This document shows, one piece after another, positions 10,557-20,171 of a stretch of DNA of 64,000 nt. Made by a program: the position numbers and the translations under genes. Origin of the DNA: Mucidula mucida (lineage: Eukaryota > Basidiomycota > Agaricomycetes > Agaricales > Physalacriaceae); contig JADNYV010000040.1 of NCBI GenBank assembly GCA_015501055.1, positions 62,001 through 126,000 on the forward strand, given 5' to 3'. How positions within the stretch are numbered: position 1 is the first letter of the stretch; the number at the start of each line of letters is the position of its first letter. The notes under the pieces were generated by a model. It ran no database searches. It saw only the letters and a program-made list of their open reading frames with translations, and had not been told where the DNA came from.

Positions 10557-11088
10557 TGTTAGCGACTGACTAAGCCACGAGACTCAACCAGGTACCACAG
10601 TAAGAACTTTAAGGAAGAAAGTGTTCGTGTTCGTAAGACTAGGCTAGGTCAGGTGTATAAATGAGATCGGAACTAAAGTACAATGATACTACACTACTGC
10701 TTATATACTAGTAAGCCTGTGTTTGGGACTCCTTGTCCATACATGTTTCTGCTAGGGATAACTCCACGCCCTTGACCCAGTGTTGTATGCTACTAGTCCG
10801 TGAAACCATTAAATACGAGTGGTAACTGCATGTAAGTAATAATACTGAAACGACCATGTGTGCTACGAGTGTCGGTGGTGTGTATACAATGGGGAATCCA
10901 TGAGGTATCGGCATGTATGATGTCATCCATGTGTTAGGCGTGTGTCCGACATGAGTACGGCTTCGGTAATGAACAGGAGTATGATCGGTGATGAAACAGA
11001 TGATGAAACAGTCCGTTGGTTGATAAGACAAGGCCCCCAATAAGATATGATAAGATGTGAAAGTGTGAAAATATGGCAATTCATAACA
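10557..11088 (-). repeat. 5' LTR of the chromovirus (532 bp)
   Basis: Partner of 4556-5087. It holds the element promoter. Most CpG sites that differ between the two LTRs are the mutated (TG or CA) form in this copy. Three flanking bases (GTG) on its outer side match the other flank, but a full target duplication does not. Confidence 0.95.
10674..10707 (-). promoter_or_regulatory. TATA box and inferred transcript start in the 5' LTR
   Basis: TATATAA reads on the minus strand from 10707 to 10701. Thirty-three bases downstream, at 10674, begins AGTTCCGATCT, the stretch complementary to the primer site. This spacing fits a TATA-driven start, and defines the inferred U3/R border. Confidence 0.65.
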
Positions 11089-11993
11089 GTGACCAACACA
11101 ATAAGCTTGCGGACGAGACACGAACAATGAGCCCACAACCGCAATCAGCCTATGGTGTGATCACCCAAACACATGACACCAACCAGCCTATGACAATGAT
11201 CTCTGCGACCATCCTGAGTCTGCGGCCAACAACTTTGATAAGCATGGGACGACATGCGACGAAGCAGCGGCGAGAGACTACAAGCAGCTACGACACTGTG
11301 TGTCAAACAAGGGAGCTCTAAGCAATAATAACTTCTAGTGGTCGTGACTCAGCGACGCTAACATACTTAGGTGCTATAACGAGGGTGTCAAAGGCTGCAG
11401 GTTGGACGCTTCTCGCCGTCGTTGCGAAAAAGGTGAGATTTCATCATCTTAGTATTTACCGCTCTAATTTCGGCCTATGCTTCTAGATGCACTCATTCAT
11501 CTGGATGACAACAGCAGGTGCGGTGACAAACACGTTGGGATTCATTTATAGCGGCAACGGATTCGAACAAGTGATTATGTTTCCTTACGGTATTGAGCCA
11601 TTGCTCATTCAACATTTCCAGGTCCTCATAGATGGGTCTCCTATTCCCTGGGTTGTTTTTGGGGTATCATTGAGAATGCCTCATGTCTTTGTATACCGTA
11701 TATAATACATATGCATTTCCTACATCATTTCGAGCAGTGGATACGATGACAATGGCACCCCAGCAGTAGTAAGAGGCCGGGACAGGACCCTATCTCGAGA
11801 CACCGGCGCGTTACATTTCAGGTATGTGCCGAAATTATATCTCTGACAGTAACGTATGTCCGGTACTTTCATGTCACATTTTCGGTACCCGTCAAATTTA
11901 CGCCGGATCGGTGTCGCGGATGTCCACCTGTGTAAGGAAGCCGAAGCCCAAGCCCGTGACTCTGACTCCTCGTAACTACTCGATGTATCCAAT
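11089..11993. other. Gene-poor interval right of the chromovirus
   Basis: About 0.9 kb. The right part (11720-11993) can be read as an open frame continuous with the gene to the right, but only by reading through that gene's intron, so it is treated here as 3' flank. No other signal was recognised. Confidence 0.45.
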
Positions 11994-12730
11994 CTATGAT
12001 ACACGCTGTCCTCGATATTTCTGCTCCCATACCAGAGAAACTGCAATGTTTGTGTAAGAGAAAGTGCAATGAAACATGTCGGAAACTGACAATCGAGGGG
12101 CCACTCCGTCTTTCCTTCATCATCGAATGCGCCCGCGGTTCCGATTGCATCCAGGTACCAAGCTAGCCTGGGGTTCGTACAGTCCCATAGCTCGAGCAGA
12201 CGATCTTCCATATTGTCAAGCGCGTCGTCAGGACATAAGTGAACGTTGTAGTTGGAGCAAATGGAGAGGCACATGTAATGGGTATCGGAGGCGTCGGCGT
12301 ACACGGACTCTATGGTGGCGTAACATGCTGCATTAATCGCCCATGTCGTGCAGAGATAGTTTACCACAGCCTGCCAGGCCTTTCGACGGTCCTTGTCAGA
12401 TGGATCAGTGCTGATTGCAACGAGGTTCTGTTTCTGAGCGAATTTGCACATGTCATCGAAGGTGATGAGGAAGCCTAGGTACCATTTGGGCGGGAAATGC
12501 CCCAAGCCTCTGTCGGGATAGTAGTAGTAGGGAAGCTCCTGACACGGGGTGGCAGCCCGCATTTTTTTAAATGTCAGTGTCTTTTGAGGCGCGTCAATAG
12601 GCAACGCGTCGGGAAAAGCGGACGAACAGACCTCGTTAACCTTCTTCACCCATTCGCGCGCGCGTTCGCGCTTGCCTACATCTATGGCATCCAATCCGCG
12701 TGTGATGGACGATACGTCGCTTATCGACAT
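11994..12730 (-). CDS. Hypothetical protein, intact copy B of the dispersed family (228 aa)
   Basis: Two exons, 12730-12091 and 12040-11994, with a 50-bp intron (gtcagt...ttgcag) give 229 codons including stop. The splice is supported by two related copies whose last exon follows an intron at the same place and encodes a similar ending: LVWEQKY here, LVWETKY in copy C, LWEMKY in copy A. Reading through the intron gives a misleading 336-residue frame. Conserved blocks are SSITR near the start, REWVKKVNEV, PDRGLGHFPPKWYLGFL, ICSNYNVHL and AWYLDAIG. No signal peptide or membrane segment is evident and no known domain was recognised. Copies A and C are broken, which suggests a family in turnover. 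Confidence 0.6.
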
Positions 12731-13561
12731 GAGTGTAGCTGTAGAAAGGAAATGTGACGTTAGTCACGCCTAGTCAGCAATCATTATTCACGATCACCCT
12801 AGCCGCTGCACATTCTGATCTCTTCTGCTCGCATTCACTGAAGCATATCACTGACTACAGGTGAGCACAGGAAACAGGCGTGGGGTCCTTCACATCTCCC
12901 AGGCTGACTCCATGGCAAGTTTATATCGTTCAAGACCAACGCAGTTCCTGTTTAGGACTATCCGACCTTTCCTCTTGCCATCCTCAGGTGGGACGAGGAA
13001 TTGTAAAGTATTCTCCTACCTAAGATGGCAGTAAGCTGCCTCCAGCCTCCACGACCTCTGTTCCCAGCGTTCACGAATGCAATGAAAGAGGCCACGGCTA
13101 CAGCATCAACCGAGTCCGCGACTTATATTGGACATATCTTCCGAATTAGCATCGAGAAACATCCATCTTCTGCAGGAGGAGCTGACATGTTCGTGGTGAT
13201 ATCGTGATTCCTTCGATTGCAGTCGCAAGCTACAGAAGGATCACAAGAGGTACTAGATGAGCCAACTCCTGATAATGGGGGAATTATACCTCGAATTCAG
13301 ATGCACGCTATGGCCTAATGTCGCGCTTTCAAGCTCGACATCGACGCGACAAAGGTTTCTTTGAAATTTCATTATCGCCTCGTCACGTCAAGTGATGTGA
13401 CGAACCGCGACGCGAAAAAAAAAATTCAATCATACTTGTCGCTTGTACATTGACCTTTCACTTCGTCCTCCACTTTCCCAGTATGTCCACGCTTCGTTGT
13501 CCTGTGTCCGCCCAGGGTCTCATCGTCGCTCCAGTTGTGAGATCCGACTCGCGCAAGTGGC
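12731..13561. other. Intergenic interval with promoter of copy B
   Basis: About 0.8 kb. The 40 bp next to copy B (GAAATGTGACGTTAGTCACGCCTAGT) resemble the flank of copy A and probably belong to its 5' region. An A-run at 13417-13425 lies in the right half. A small frame opening at an ATG at 13482 is out of phase with the next gene; nothing else is recognised. Confidence 0.45.
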
Positions 13562-13951
13562 ATGCCTGTCTATGGCGGCTTCATGATCTCTTCCGAAGAA
13601 TATTTTCGATGGGGGAAAGCCCTCCTTGAGGAGCAAGGCACACCGTTGACGGAGGAGCGCACGCAGGAGCTCGGGACGTTCCGGGCGCTCTCCCAGGTCT
13701 ACGCCGCTGTCAACGATGCGGTCGGCCAGTACAAGACTGCGATCATCCCGGTTCGGTACCCTACTCTGGGAAAGGAAGATGAGAAGTGGATTTTTGTGAC
13801 GCGACATGGACGGTTCACGCGCGAGGCCTTTAGGCGGCTTAATGATGACCACAGTAAACTGGAACAGTTCAGCTGGGGCTCTAAGGAAGATTTTGCGATG
13901 CAGGTGCTCAATGAGAAGGGTACGACAGTGTTTTGTCTATGTTGGAAGTAG
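13562..13951 (+). CDS. Small hypothetical protein (129 aa)
   Basis: A single-exon frame with GC-rich third positions unlike its flanks. The protein is soluble and mixed charge (MISSEEYFRWGKALLEEQG ... KWIFVTRHGRFTREAFRRL), with predicted helices and no signal peptide. No family recognised. The ATG at 13562 is the first in this frame; an out-of-frame ATG at 13482 could supply a further N-terminal exon. The well-formed amphipathic segments suggest it is real, but there is no homology evidence. Confidence 0.5.
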   Translation: MPVYGGFMISSEEYFRWGKALLEEQGTPLTEERTQELGTFRALSQVYAAVNDAVGQYKTAIIPVRYPTLGKEDEKWIFVTRHGRFTREAFRRLNDDHSKLEQFSWGSKEDFAMQVLNEKGTTVFCLCWK

Positions 13952-14230
13952 TCGCTGATTCTCCGCCATCAGGGATCACAGTAATGGGATTCTACACGGT
14001 TTTTTCGCCCTTCCCATACCTCGCATCGAGTTCATGAATCATCAGCCCACGGATTACTTTATTATAATGATTTAAAACGTAACCTTAATATTTATTTCTG
14101 TATACGCGCTTTATCAAGCCGTGAATTGTATTTTTTCTGTGCGCGTGTCGAAATATGTACTCGAAGTTGACGCGAAGCAAGGAAGTCGGGAGTTGTGACA
14201 GTTACGGTCACACCTTTACCTTCAGCCACC

Positions 14231-14773
14231 ATGTTCCGGACAGTGCATACCAGCCTCCGCCTGCTGCGCCCCGTTCAGCACCGCGCACTATGTGCGTCGC
14301 GTGGCTTTTCCATGAGCACCCCGCGTTGGTCGCAGCCGGGTTTGGATGGATTTCTCAAATTTGACGAGGAATTGAAGCGGCGAGGGCTCAATGACCCGGC
14401 CAAGATGGCAGTGTTAAAGCAGACTCCAATCTTCAAGGCCATGCAAGCCGACCCGAGTATCATTGCATGCATAAGCGAATTTACAACTATTCTCAAAAAG
14501 CACGGTGCGCTACTACGTCCATTTAAAGAAGTACGCGCGTTGACGTTGCTTTAGGATTCGATTATTCCAGACAACCGTCGAAAATAGCGATGCTCAAGCT
14601 CGGCCTGGATTCTGAGTTTAGAGACGCATTTGCCAAGCTTCACGAGAAGATGATGGCGGCCGGTATTGACATGACCTCGTCGGTGCGTATGTAGTCTCTG
14701 CAACCAAGCGGCAGCTAAGTGGCGTGTATAGGATGTTCAGAAACAAATGGCCGCGTTCTTCCAGTCGAAATGA
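14231..14773 (+). CDS. Small protein with mitochondrial-type presequence (147 aa)
   Basis: Three exons, 14231-14504, 14555-14682 and 14732-14773, with introns of 50 and 49 bp (gtgcgc/tttag and gtgcgt/tatag) make 148 codons including stop. The N-terminus (MFRTVHTSLRLLRPVQHRAL) is rich in Arg and Ser with almost no acidic residues, as in matrix-targeting presequences. The body is helical: FDEELKRRGL, then MLKLGLDSEFRDAFAKLHEK and QKQMAAFFQSK. A nearby donor at 14531 was rejected because it leads to an early stop. No named family recognised; a role in mitochondria is inferred only from the presequence. Confidence 0.6.
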
Positions 14774-15740
14774 ACGTCAGGATTCTTAGCGCCGGGGAAA
14801 GGAAAGAAGTAATGACGGTAGAGGATTACTGCGCCTCCCTCTCGCGCGCGACATCCTTGGAATGCACTAGTTCTTGTCATCTAATGAAGGCCACTGCATG
14901 TGCCAGGACCCTACCCAACGTCAACGCGACAATGTCAAATGTTGACGCTCCATTGTTAGATGCCATCTCGGACCTCCACGCAATACACATTATTTTTTCA
15001 ATTTCTTTGGAATTCTACGCTGGAGCTGAGGGATAGTTCCGCTGAACAAGACGAAGTTGGTTTTCCCATCAGTGAAGCAACCGAACAACAGCCACCTTTA
15101 GCCATCCTTTCTTGAGAGATGATATGGTCAACGCGTGTTGATTTTCAGTGTCTCCGAAGGCGCTTTGAGTGGCACTAACTTTCCGACATCTTTGGCGAGG
15201 TTGCCTTTGCAGGTAGTCTGATGCGTGACGAAATGATACAGTGCCATCTCGTCTTCTTTCTGGGCGAAGAACATTGAATCTGATTCTTCGCTGGACGCTA
15301 AGCATTTGCACGTCTTCTAAATTCGCATCGTAGGGTCGAGTACACCGCGTTATTCATTCAACTGCGAAGAACGGCAAAGCCAGCGAACAGTACTTTTAAT
15401 GGCGCCCGTCCCCGACCGCCGTCGCCCGCTTCAACTAGGTCGGAACAAAGTTGAAATAGAAAAGTGCGCGATACCACCTTGTCACTGCCGAGGCCTTGAT
15501 CATCTTGAGCACAATTAGCCAAAGGCAGAGCCCCAGACAGTATGCACACGGCGTTAGTGTTATGGGAGGGAATCGCGATTGAATTCTTCGAAATGTGCGT
15601 ATAATGATTGAGAAACCCGAAAATAGTACATAGTAACGTTGCGCCACAGAACCCTTATAAGAATGGTAATCTAGAAATCTTCGTCGTCAGATCTGGGTAC
15701 ATGTTATCAGCAAACAAACGATGATCAAGAAAGAAGGAGC
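14774..15740. other. Intergenic, nothing recognised
   Basis: About 1 kb between the small mitochondrial-type gene and the Kre9-like gene. Only short frames in all six readings; no domain, repeat or RNA signal noted. Confidence 0.5.
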
Positions 15741-16329
15741 CTACGTTTCGGATCCCGTCTTGGGCTCCGTCTTGGGTTCCGACTTTGGTTCCGACTGGGA
15801 TTCCGAGGTGGTGGGTGTCTTGGGAGTGGTGGACTTGGGCGTGGTAGCCTCTGGCTCCGACTCGGGCTCGGGCTCGGGGCACTCGATTGTAAAGGGCATG
15901 GACTGGGCTAGAATACCTCCGCGCTGGTGTTCAAAGTTGACTCTATAATTCTCGCCTGCATTCCAACCGCCGAGAGGAGGGTCGATGGTGGCAGTACGGT
16001 CCTTGCCATTGACGACTTTGGAGAGCATGTGGGGACGAGACATAACGTCGCGATCCTAAAAATCAGACGTGAGTTTGGTGGGGCAACTATCGTCTTCATC
16101 GCTGCTTACCTGGTTGGTCAGAATCATGCTAAAGGTCTTGATATCAGAGGAAACCATCTGCCATTCCACTCTATCGATGCAAGGTCAGCGGTGAACGAGA
16201 CGGAGCATATGAGGCCTACTTGTTCTGCGTGTTGCAGGACCATCCGTCCCTCTCGTCGGGCGTCGTGATATGGTAGGCCATCGCGGTGGCGGCAAGAGCG
16301 AGAAAAACGGCAGCGCGAACAGATGGCAT
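15741..16329 (-). CDS. Secreted Kre9/Knh1-like cell wall protein (161 aa)
   Basis: Exons 16329-16220, 16170-16110 and 16055-15741 give 162 codons including stop. The start (MPSVRAAVFLALAATAMA) is a classic signal peptide followed by YHITTPDERDGW. The next part (VEWQMVSSDIKTFSMILTNQ, then GGWNAGENYRVNFEHQ and LAQSMPFTIECP) matches the layout of the N-terminal domain of yeast Kre9/Knh1 proteins, common in basidiomycete secreted and GPI-anchored proteins. The tail is a Glu/Pro/Ser/Thr-rich repeat (EPEPESEPEATTPK, SEPKSEPKTEPKT). No GPI attachment tail with a hydrophobic end is visible, so it is probably free in the wall or medium. Its exact role in beta-glucan assembly is inferred from the family. 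Confidence 0.72.
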
Positions 16330-17510
16330 CGTAAAAGATGAAGGAATATAGAGAACGCGAGGCAAGGGAGCGCGAGATGAGAGTAAACGCGAGTGCAAGG
16401 GAAGCGCAAGGGAATGTAGAATGAAGGTTCATAAGCAAACCACCCCCGTATATATACCCCCCCAGAGCAATTAATCCTTAAGCAGAAGCATGTGTGCACG
16501 ACGACCCAAAAGCGGAAACACTGGCGAAGAAGAAGCACGATGTGAGGTCATGGACGCGATCCACGCCCTATTACTTGACCATGGTGGTACGGGCATGCAC
16601 ACGGGTCCTCGGATTGCCAGCCTTGCAGTCGCACTACTCGTCAACAGGATGAAGATTGTAATGGTGGGGACGCCCCAATGTGTAGCCAACTGTGCCAGAG
16701 GACGTCAATAGCGCCTACTGAGCTCGAATGCTGTCTATAATGTGAAAACGCAGTCAAAATGAGTGAAAGACCCCTACATAATTCAACTAGCCAGTCTGCA
16801 ACCTTGATGATTAGGTTGTACATGGCCATTTCGATGAACCAGGAATAAGACGCGGCGGACGCATGACCTTGACGATACAAGCAACAGGGCTCTGAGTGTG
16901 ACCTGGGTATGAAGCTCACAAATAGCATACAAACGAAACCGTCGCAATGATCAAGACGTCCGTGGAAAGAGACGCAAATACCTATGTTCGAGAAATTCAG
17001 CACAAAACAATCGCAAGACGGTGTCGCTTCCTGACAGTGCTGATAAAGTAATCGGGATACACTCGACGAGGTCATGTACACGGCCACTACCAGTCAGATT
17101 TTAATATCGTTAATGGATCTGAAGCCTGGAGGGAAGCTAGATGTTGGCTTGCTACGAACTAAGTAAACAACACTCACCCGTTCAAAAGCAAGATGCCCAC
17201 CGATTGACGAAAATCTGGAGAACGAATTCCTACATGCATCAATGGCCTGTCCTTGGTTGGGCTAGCAGAAAGAAACGGAACATGGGTCAAGGCGATGAAG
17301 AACCAGATCAAGGTGTGGCTGGATGCAAGCGGTAGGCAGCTGACTTGCGCATCTGTTAGATATCCGTATGAGGTGATATACCCAGGTAATACTCTTAATT
17401 TCTCCAGACGAGGCGATAGTCTCCCGTAAGTACTCGGTGTTCAGATTCATTCAGGTTGAAGACGCCGAAGCCTTAAAGATTCTTATGTAATCCTCCTGCT
17501 CTTTCCTGCC
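16330..17510. other. Intergenic interval, nothing recognised beyond a TATA box
   Basis: About 1.2 kb. Overlapping frames on both strands (16490-16711 plus, 16641-17087 minus) look cysteine-rich or random and show no domain, so neither is called. Confidence 0.45.
16450..16458 (-). promoter_or_regulatory. TATA box upstream of the Kre9-like gene
   Basis: GTATATATAC sits about 120 bp before the ATG at 16329 in an otherwise GC-rich flank. Position and sequence fit a strong TATA element; transcript data are lacking. Confidence 0.45.
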
Positions 17511-17854
17511 ATGTCTGAATCCTCTGCTCAGGTCGAAAGGCCAGTAGACGCGTCCGAGACCTTCTTTTCACAAATACTCAATCCCGGGTCGTCACTCCAT
17601 CCCACTTTCCTGCTCATACTCGACGGCTCATTCACATTGCTACTCATCGTCCTCATCTCGCTCCTCTACATGACAAGCGGCAACATACACTTTATCGGCC
17701 TAATTGGAATCGAGCTTGGGCTGTGGGGAAGTGTGAAATGGTGCGTCAAGTCGAAACCTACAGTCACCGTAGATGTCTGATCATATACAACAGGTTCGTT
17801 CATGAATTACACAATGTACAGGCAGAGGAGTCGGAGGAGAAAAAGAATTTATGA
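17511..17854 (+). CDS. PKR1: V-ATPase assembly factor Pkr1 (96 aa)
   Basis: Exons 17511-17740 and 17794-17854 with a 53-bp intron (gtgcgt...acag) encode 96 residues. The sequence has the Pkr1 pattern: FFSQILNPGSSLHPTFLLIL, a first membrane helix (FTLLLIVLISLLYM), GNIHFIGLIGIELGLWGSVKWFVHEL as the second, and an acidic-basic tail (QAEESEEKKNL). Pkr1 is a small ER membrane protein needed for assembly of the Vo sector of the vacuolar proton pump. The splice restores the family's W-F-x-x-E-L end of the second helix. It converges with PSF3, with 20 bp between the stop codons. Confidence 0.88.
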
Positions 17855-17874
17855 CGCGAACGAATTTGAGGGTG

Positions 17875-18767
17875 TCATCGTCTTCCGCTATCGGTTTCTT
17901 CGTACCATTTCTTCGTTCGTCGCGCACTCTCCTGGGCTAGCACGAATACTGTACACCGTTTTGTCAATATTCGCCGACTTGGAGAGGAACCACGTCTTAC
18001 ATTCACGTTCAGTTCCATCTAATCCTTCACGGAATGACTGCGCTAAATCACCGCTCCCTCCGCCGCCAGCACTCGAAGGCCCCAAAGCCGCAAAATGTTG
18101 TGCTTGATCGACGAGTTCAATCAGCCTCTGGCGGAAAGTCTGTTGAACGAATTTAGATGTATACTCGCTGTATGAAAAGATCGATACGTTACAGTGGTCA
18201 GCATGGCAGACATAGCCCCCCCTTGCTCGTCGTCCACCCTGCAGCAAGGAGAGTTGATGAGTGGTAGAATACATGTAGACGAAAACCCACATCTCCATGA
18301 TAAGTTTCCCAAAGCCATACCAGAGCCCTCCCGCACCGACCAAGTTGGAGAGACGCACGCTACGCGCTTCTGCGTCGAGCGCGTTGCGCACACGCGCGCC
18401 GAAGGGTGTGGGGATTACAAAGTCGGCCCACCCTCTGGGATAAGACACGGATTTGAGAGCCAATCAGACAGGAAAACAGAGCACTGACGAGTATACCGCG
18501 AAATATGCCATCCAGACGGGCACTTGGTATTTGCTTTGAGGCAGTATCTGTTTATGTAGTTGACCCAAATGCCGAATGACGCGTCGGAGGGTCGCCTACG
18601 TCTCGTTCTGTGCCACCCCACAAGTGTCCCATTTCAGGAATCTTGGTCTTGAATATGCATGTCATTTTCTGCAAGGGAACCAGACTAAATGAGATATCGC
18701 GTTGAGAGAATGTTTCTACCTGATTCTCCGCGAGAATAGCGTCTATCGACATATACTCGTATTCCAT
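17875..18767 (-). CDS. PSF3: GINS complex subunit Psf3
   Basis: Spliced on the minus strand from the ATG at 18767. The first exon (MEYEYMSIDAILAENQ) carries the conserved start of Psf3, continued by MTCIFKTKIPEMGHLWGG, then YQVPVWMAYFA, then VIPTPFGARVRNALDAEARSVRLSNL, and TFRQRLIELVDQAQHF. The last exon, after an intron with gtaaga/tacag borders, gives ELFVLAQESARRTKKWYEE, the usual C-terminal helix, ending at a TGA at 17875-17877. Psf3 is one of four GINS proteins of the CMG replicative helicase. At least five introns are needed. Reading upstream in frame to an ATG at 19013 would add about 80 residues the family does not have, so 18767 was chosen. Confidence 0.9.
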
Positions 18768-20171
18768 GTTGGTGATGGTTGTGATCAAGACGCGTCGATA
18801 TCGATCATCACGTTTTCCTTCAAAACTCAATTGTACACGACATTCGGGTTCGTAGTATACAGACGAATCGTCAACATCAAGAGCTGCATACGCTCCTCGA
18901 GCATACGGAAAAGTGATAACAATTGGATTGGGGCTCTTCCAGACTTTCTCATCAACCTCGTCCCATCCTTCCGCGGATTTGAGATCACTCGCATGCCCCA
19001 AATCTATCTTCATCGGAAACCAGGGTTAGTCAAGCATGTTAATATAGTCCTCCTTCTCGGTGGCGGGCGTGAATCAAAGATCTTCTCCAGCCACTGGAAG
19101 AAACCATGTTGGAGCGCCTAAAGCACAAAGGTGTAGCCTTCATTGAAACACGGCGTATAGGTCAATGCATGTAGGCCATGTCAGGATCGCCGTAGTAGGG
19201 GTTATTCCGCGTGTTGGCAGTCATGCGGAGGAAGGTAGCATAGCCAAGGAACGACCAGGTGTTTACTAAGGATGGCGATGGCGCGGGGGGAGAGGGGAAG
19301 ATAAGGACCTGGACGCGAAGGGAACTAGTGGATTCGGGGAGTTATCCTTTCGCATTCTCTGGTGACGATCATCAACAAGTCTACTGGGGTAGTTGCGGAC
19401 TCGCTGAGGTACTCCTCCGTATCCCAATGCCGGAAAGAATCTGAGCTTGTGACGGGCCATGCGGATTTAGGAACACGCCACAATGATATCTGAATTCGAG
19501 TTGAGCCGGAGGTGGTATTCAGACACCTAAAAGAGCGTATCAAAAAGCGCAGGATTGTATAGCACGCTGATTGTAAGGCGTGCCATACTCTGAGGCTTCC
19601 TGGAATACTCGGGCGTAGAGACTGCACCTGCTCTTAGGTCCTGGCCGCGCGAAAACTGGCGGTGACATGGTACCGGTACGTTGGTGGAACAAAACGTCGA
19701 GGGAGTGTGTAGTCAAGAAAAGAGGACTGCTGTATATGTCGTACTGATGCAAGCAGAGAATTGTAGAACAGTTGGACTACATTGGTAGATCAGGCTGAGG
19801 AGTCAAGCAGAAAGCCACGGGCAAAGTCATCATGAGTCCGAACGGAGGTAGTTGTCTGTTTTACTCCCTTGTAAACTGGTGAATTTTGATATGAACAGTA
19901 TTTTGTAGAGTAGTCTGTGAGGCGGCAGGCAGCGATGGTACTCCGTTGAATTATACCGTCCTTGTCACTTGTACGCGTGTGAGCTACGGAGAAATACTCG
20001 GAGTCAGTGGATGGTGACGAATTGATGTGATCGACATCTGAGTTCAAAACTGCAGCAACGCCGCCACATTGTGGTGTTTACCACATGCACTGACCGTCGA
20101 CTTTTTGTTCCTTGCTCTCACTCGTTCACCGACCACCGCCGCCGCCTGTCTCTTTTAATTTCTCTCTCACC
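18768..20171. other. Unresolved interval with possible minus-strand gene pieces
   Basis: Between PSF3 and the next plus-strand gene. Minus-strand segments look partly protein-like: one near 19162-19260 reads TWSFLGYATFLRMTANTRNN and ends at TGA 19162-19164; another near 19325-19450 reads DSFRHWDTEEYLSESATTP; an ATG near 19669 starts MSPPVFARPGPKS. Splice sites joining them in one frame could not be found, and no family was recognised. It may be one multi-exon gene or a decayed one. Confidence 0.35.

Larger units (their letters stand above)
4556..11088 (-). mobile_element. Complete Ty3/gypsy chromovirus-type LTR retrotransposon
   Basis: A 6.5-kb element reads from right to left: 5' LTR (10557-11088), primer site (10544-10554), gag (9957-9028), pol (9100-5099), polypurine tract (5088-5100), 3' LTR (4556-5087). 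Both LTRs start TGTTA and end TAACA and differ at nine positions in 532 bp. Gag has a CCHC knuckle; pol has protease, reverse transcriptase, RNase H, integrase and a C-terminal chromodomain, with no internal stops. The self-complementary primer site and chromodomain place it with the Tf1/sushi-like chromoviruses of fungi. All structural parts look intact, so it may have been mobile recently. A clean five-base target duplication is not visible. Confidence 0.95.

Noticed and set aside
18767..19013. N-terminal extension of PSF3 to an upstream in-frame ATG
   Set aside because: Psf3 proteins start very close to the conserved YxxIDAILAENQ segment; the extra 80 residues show no family likeness.
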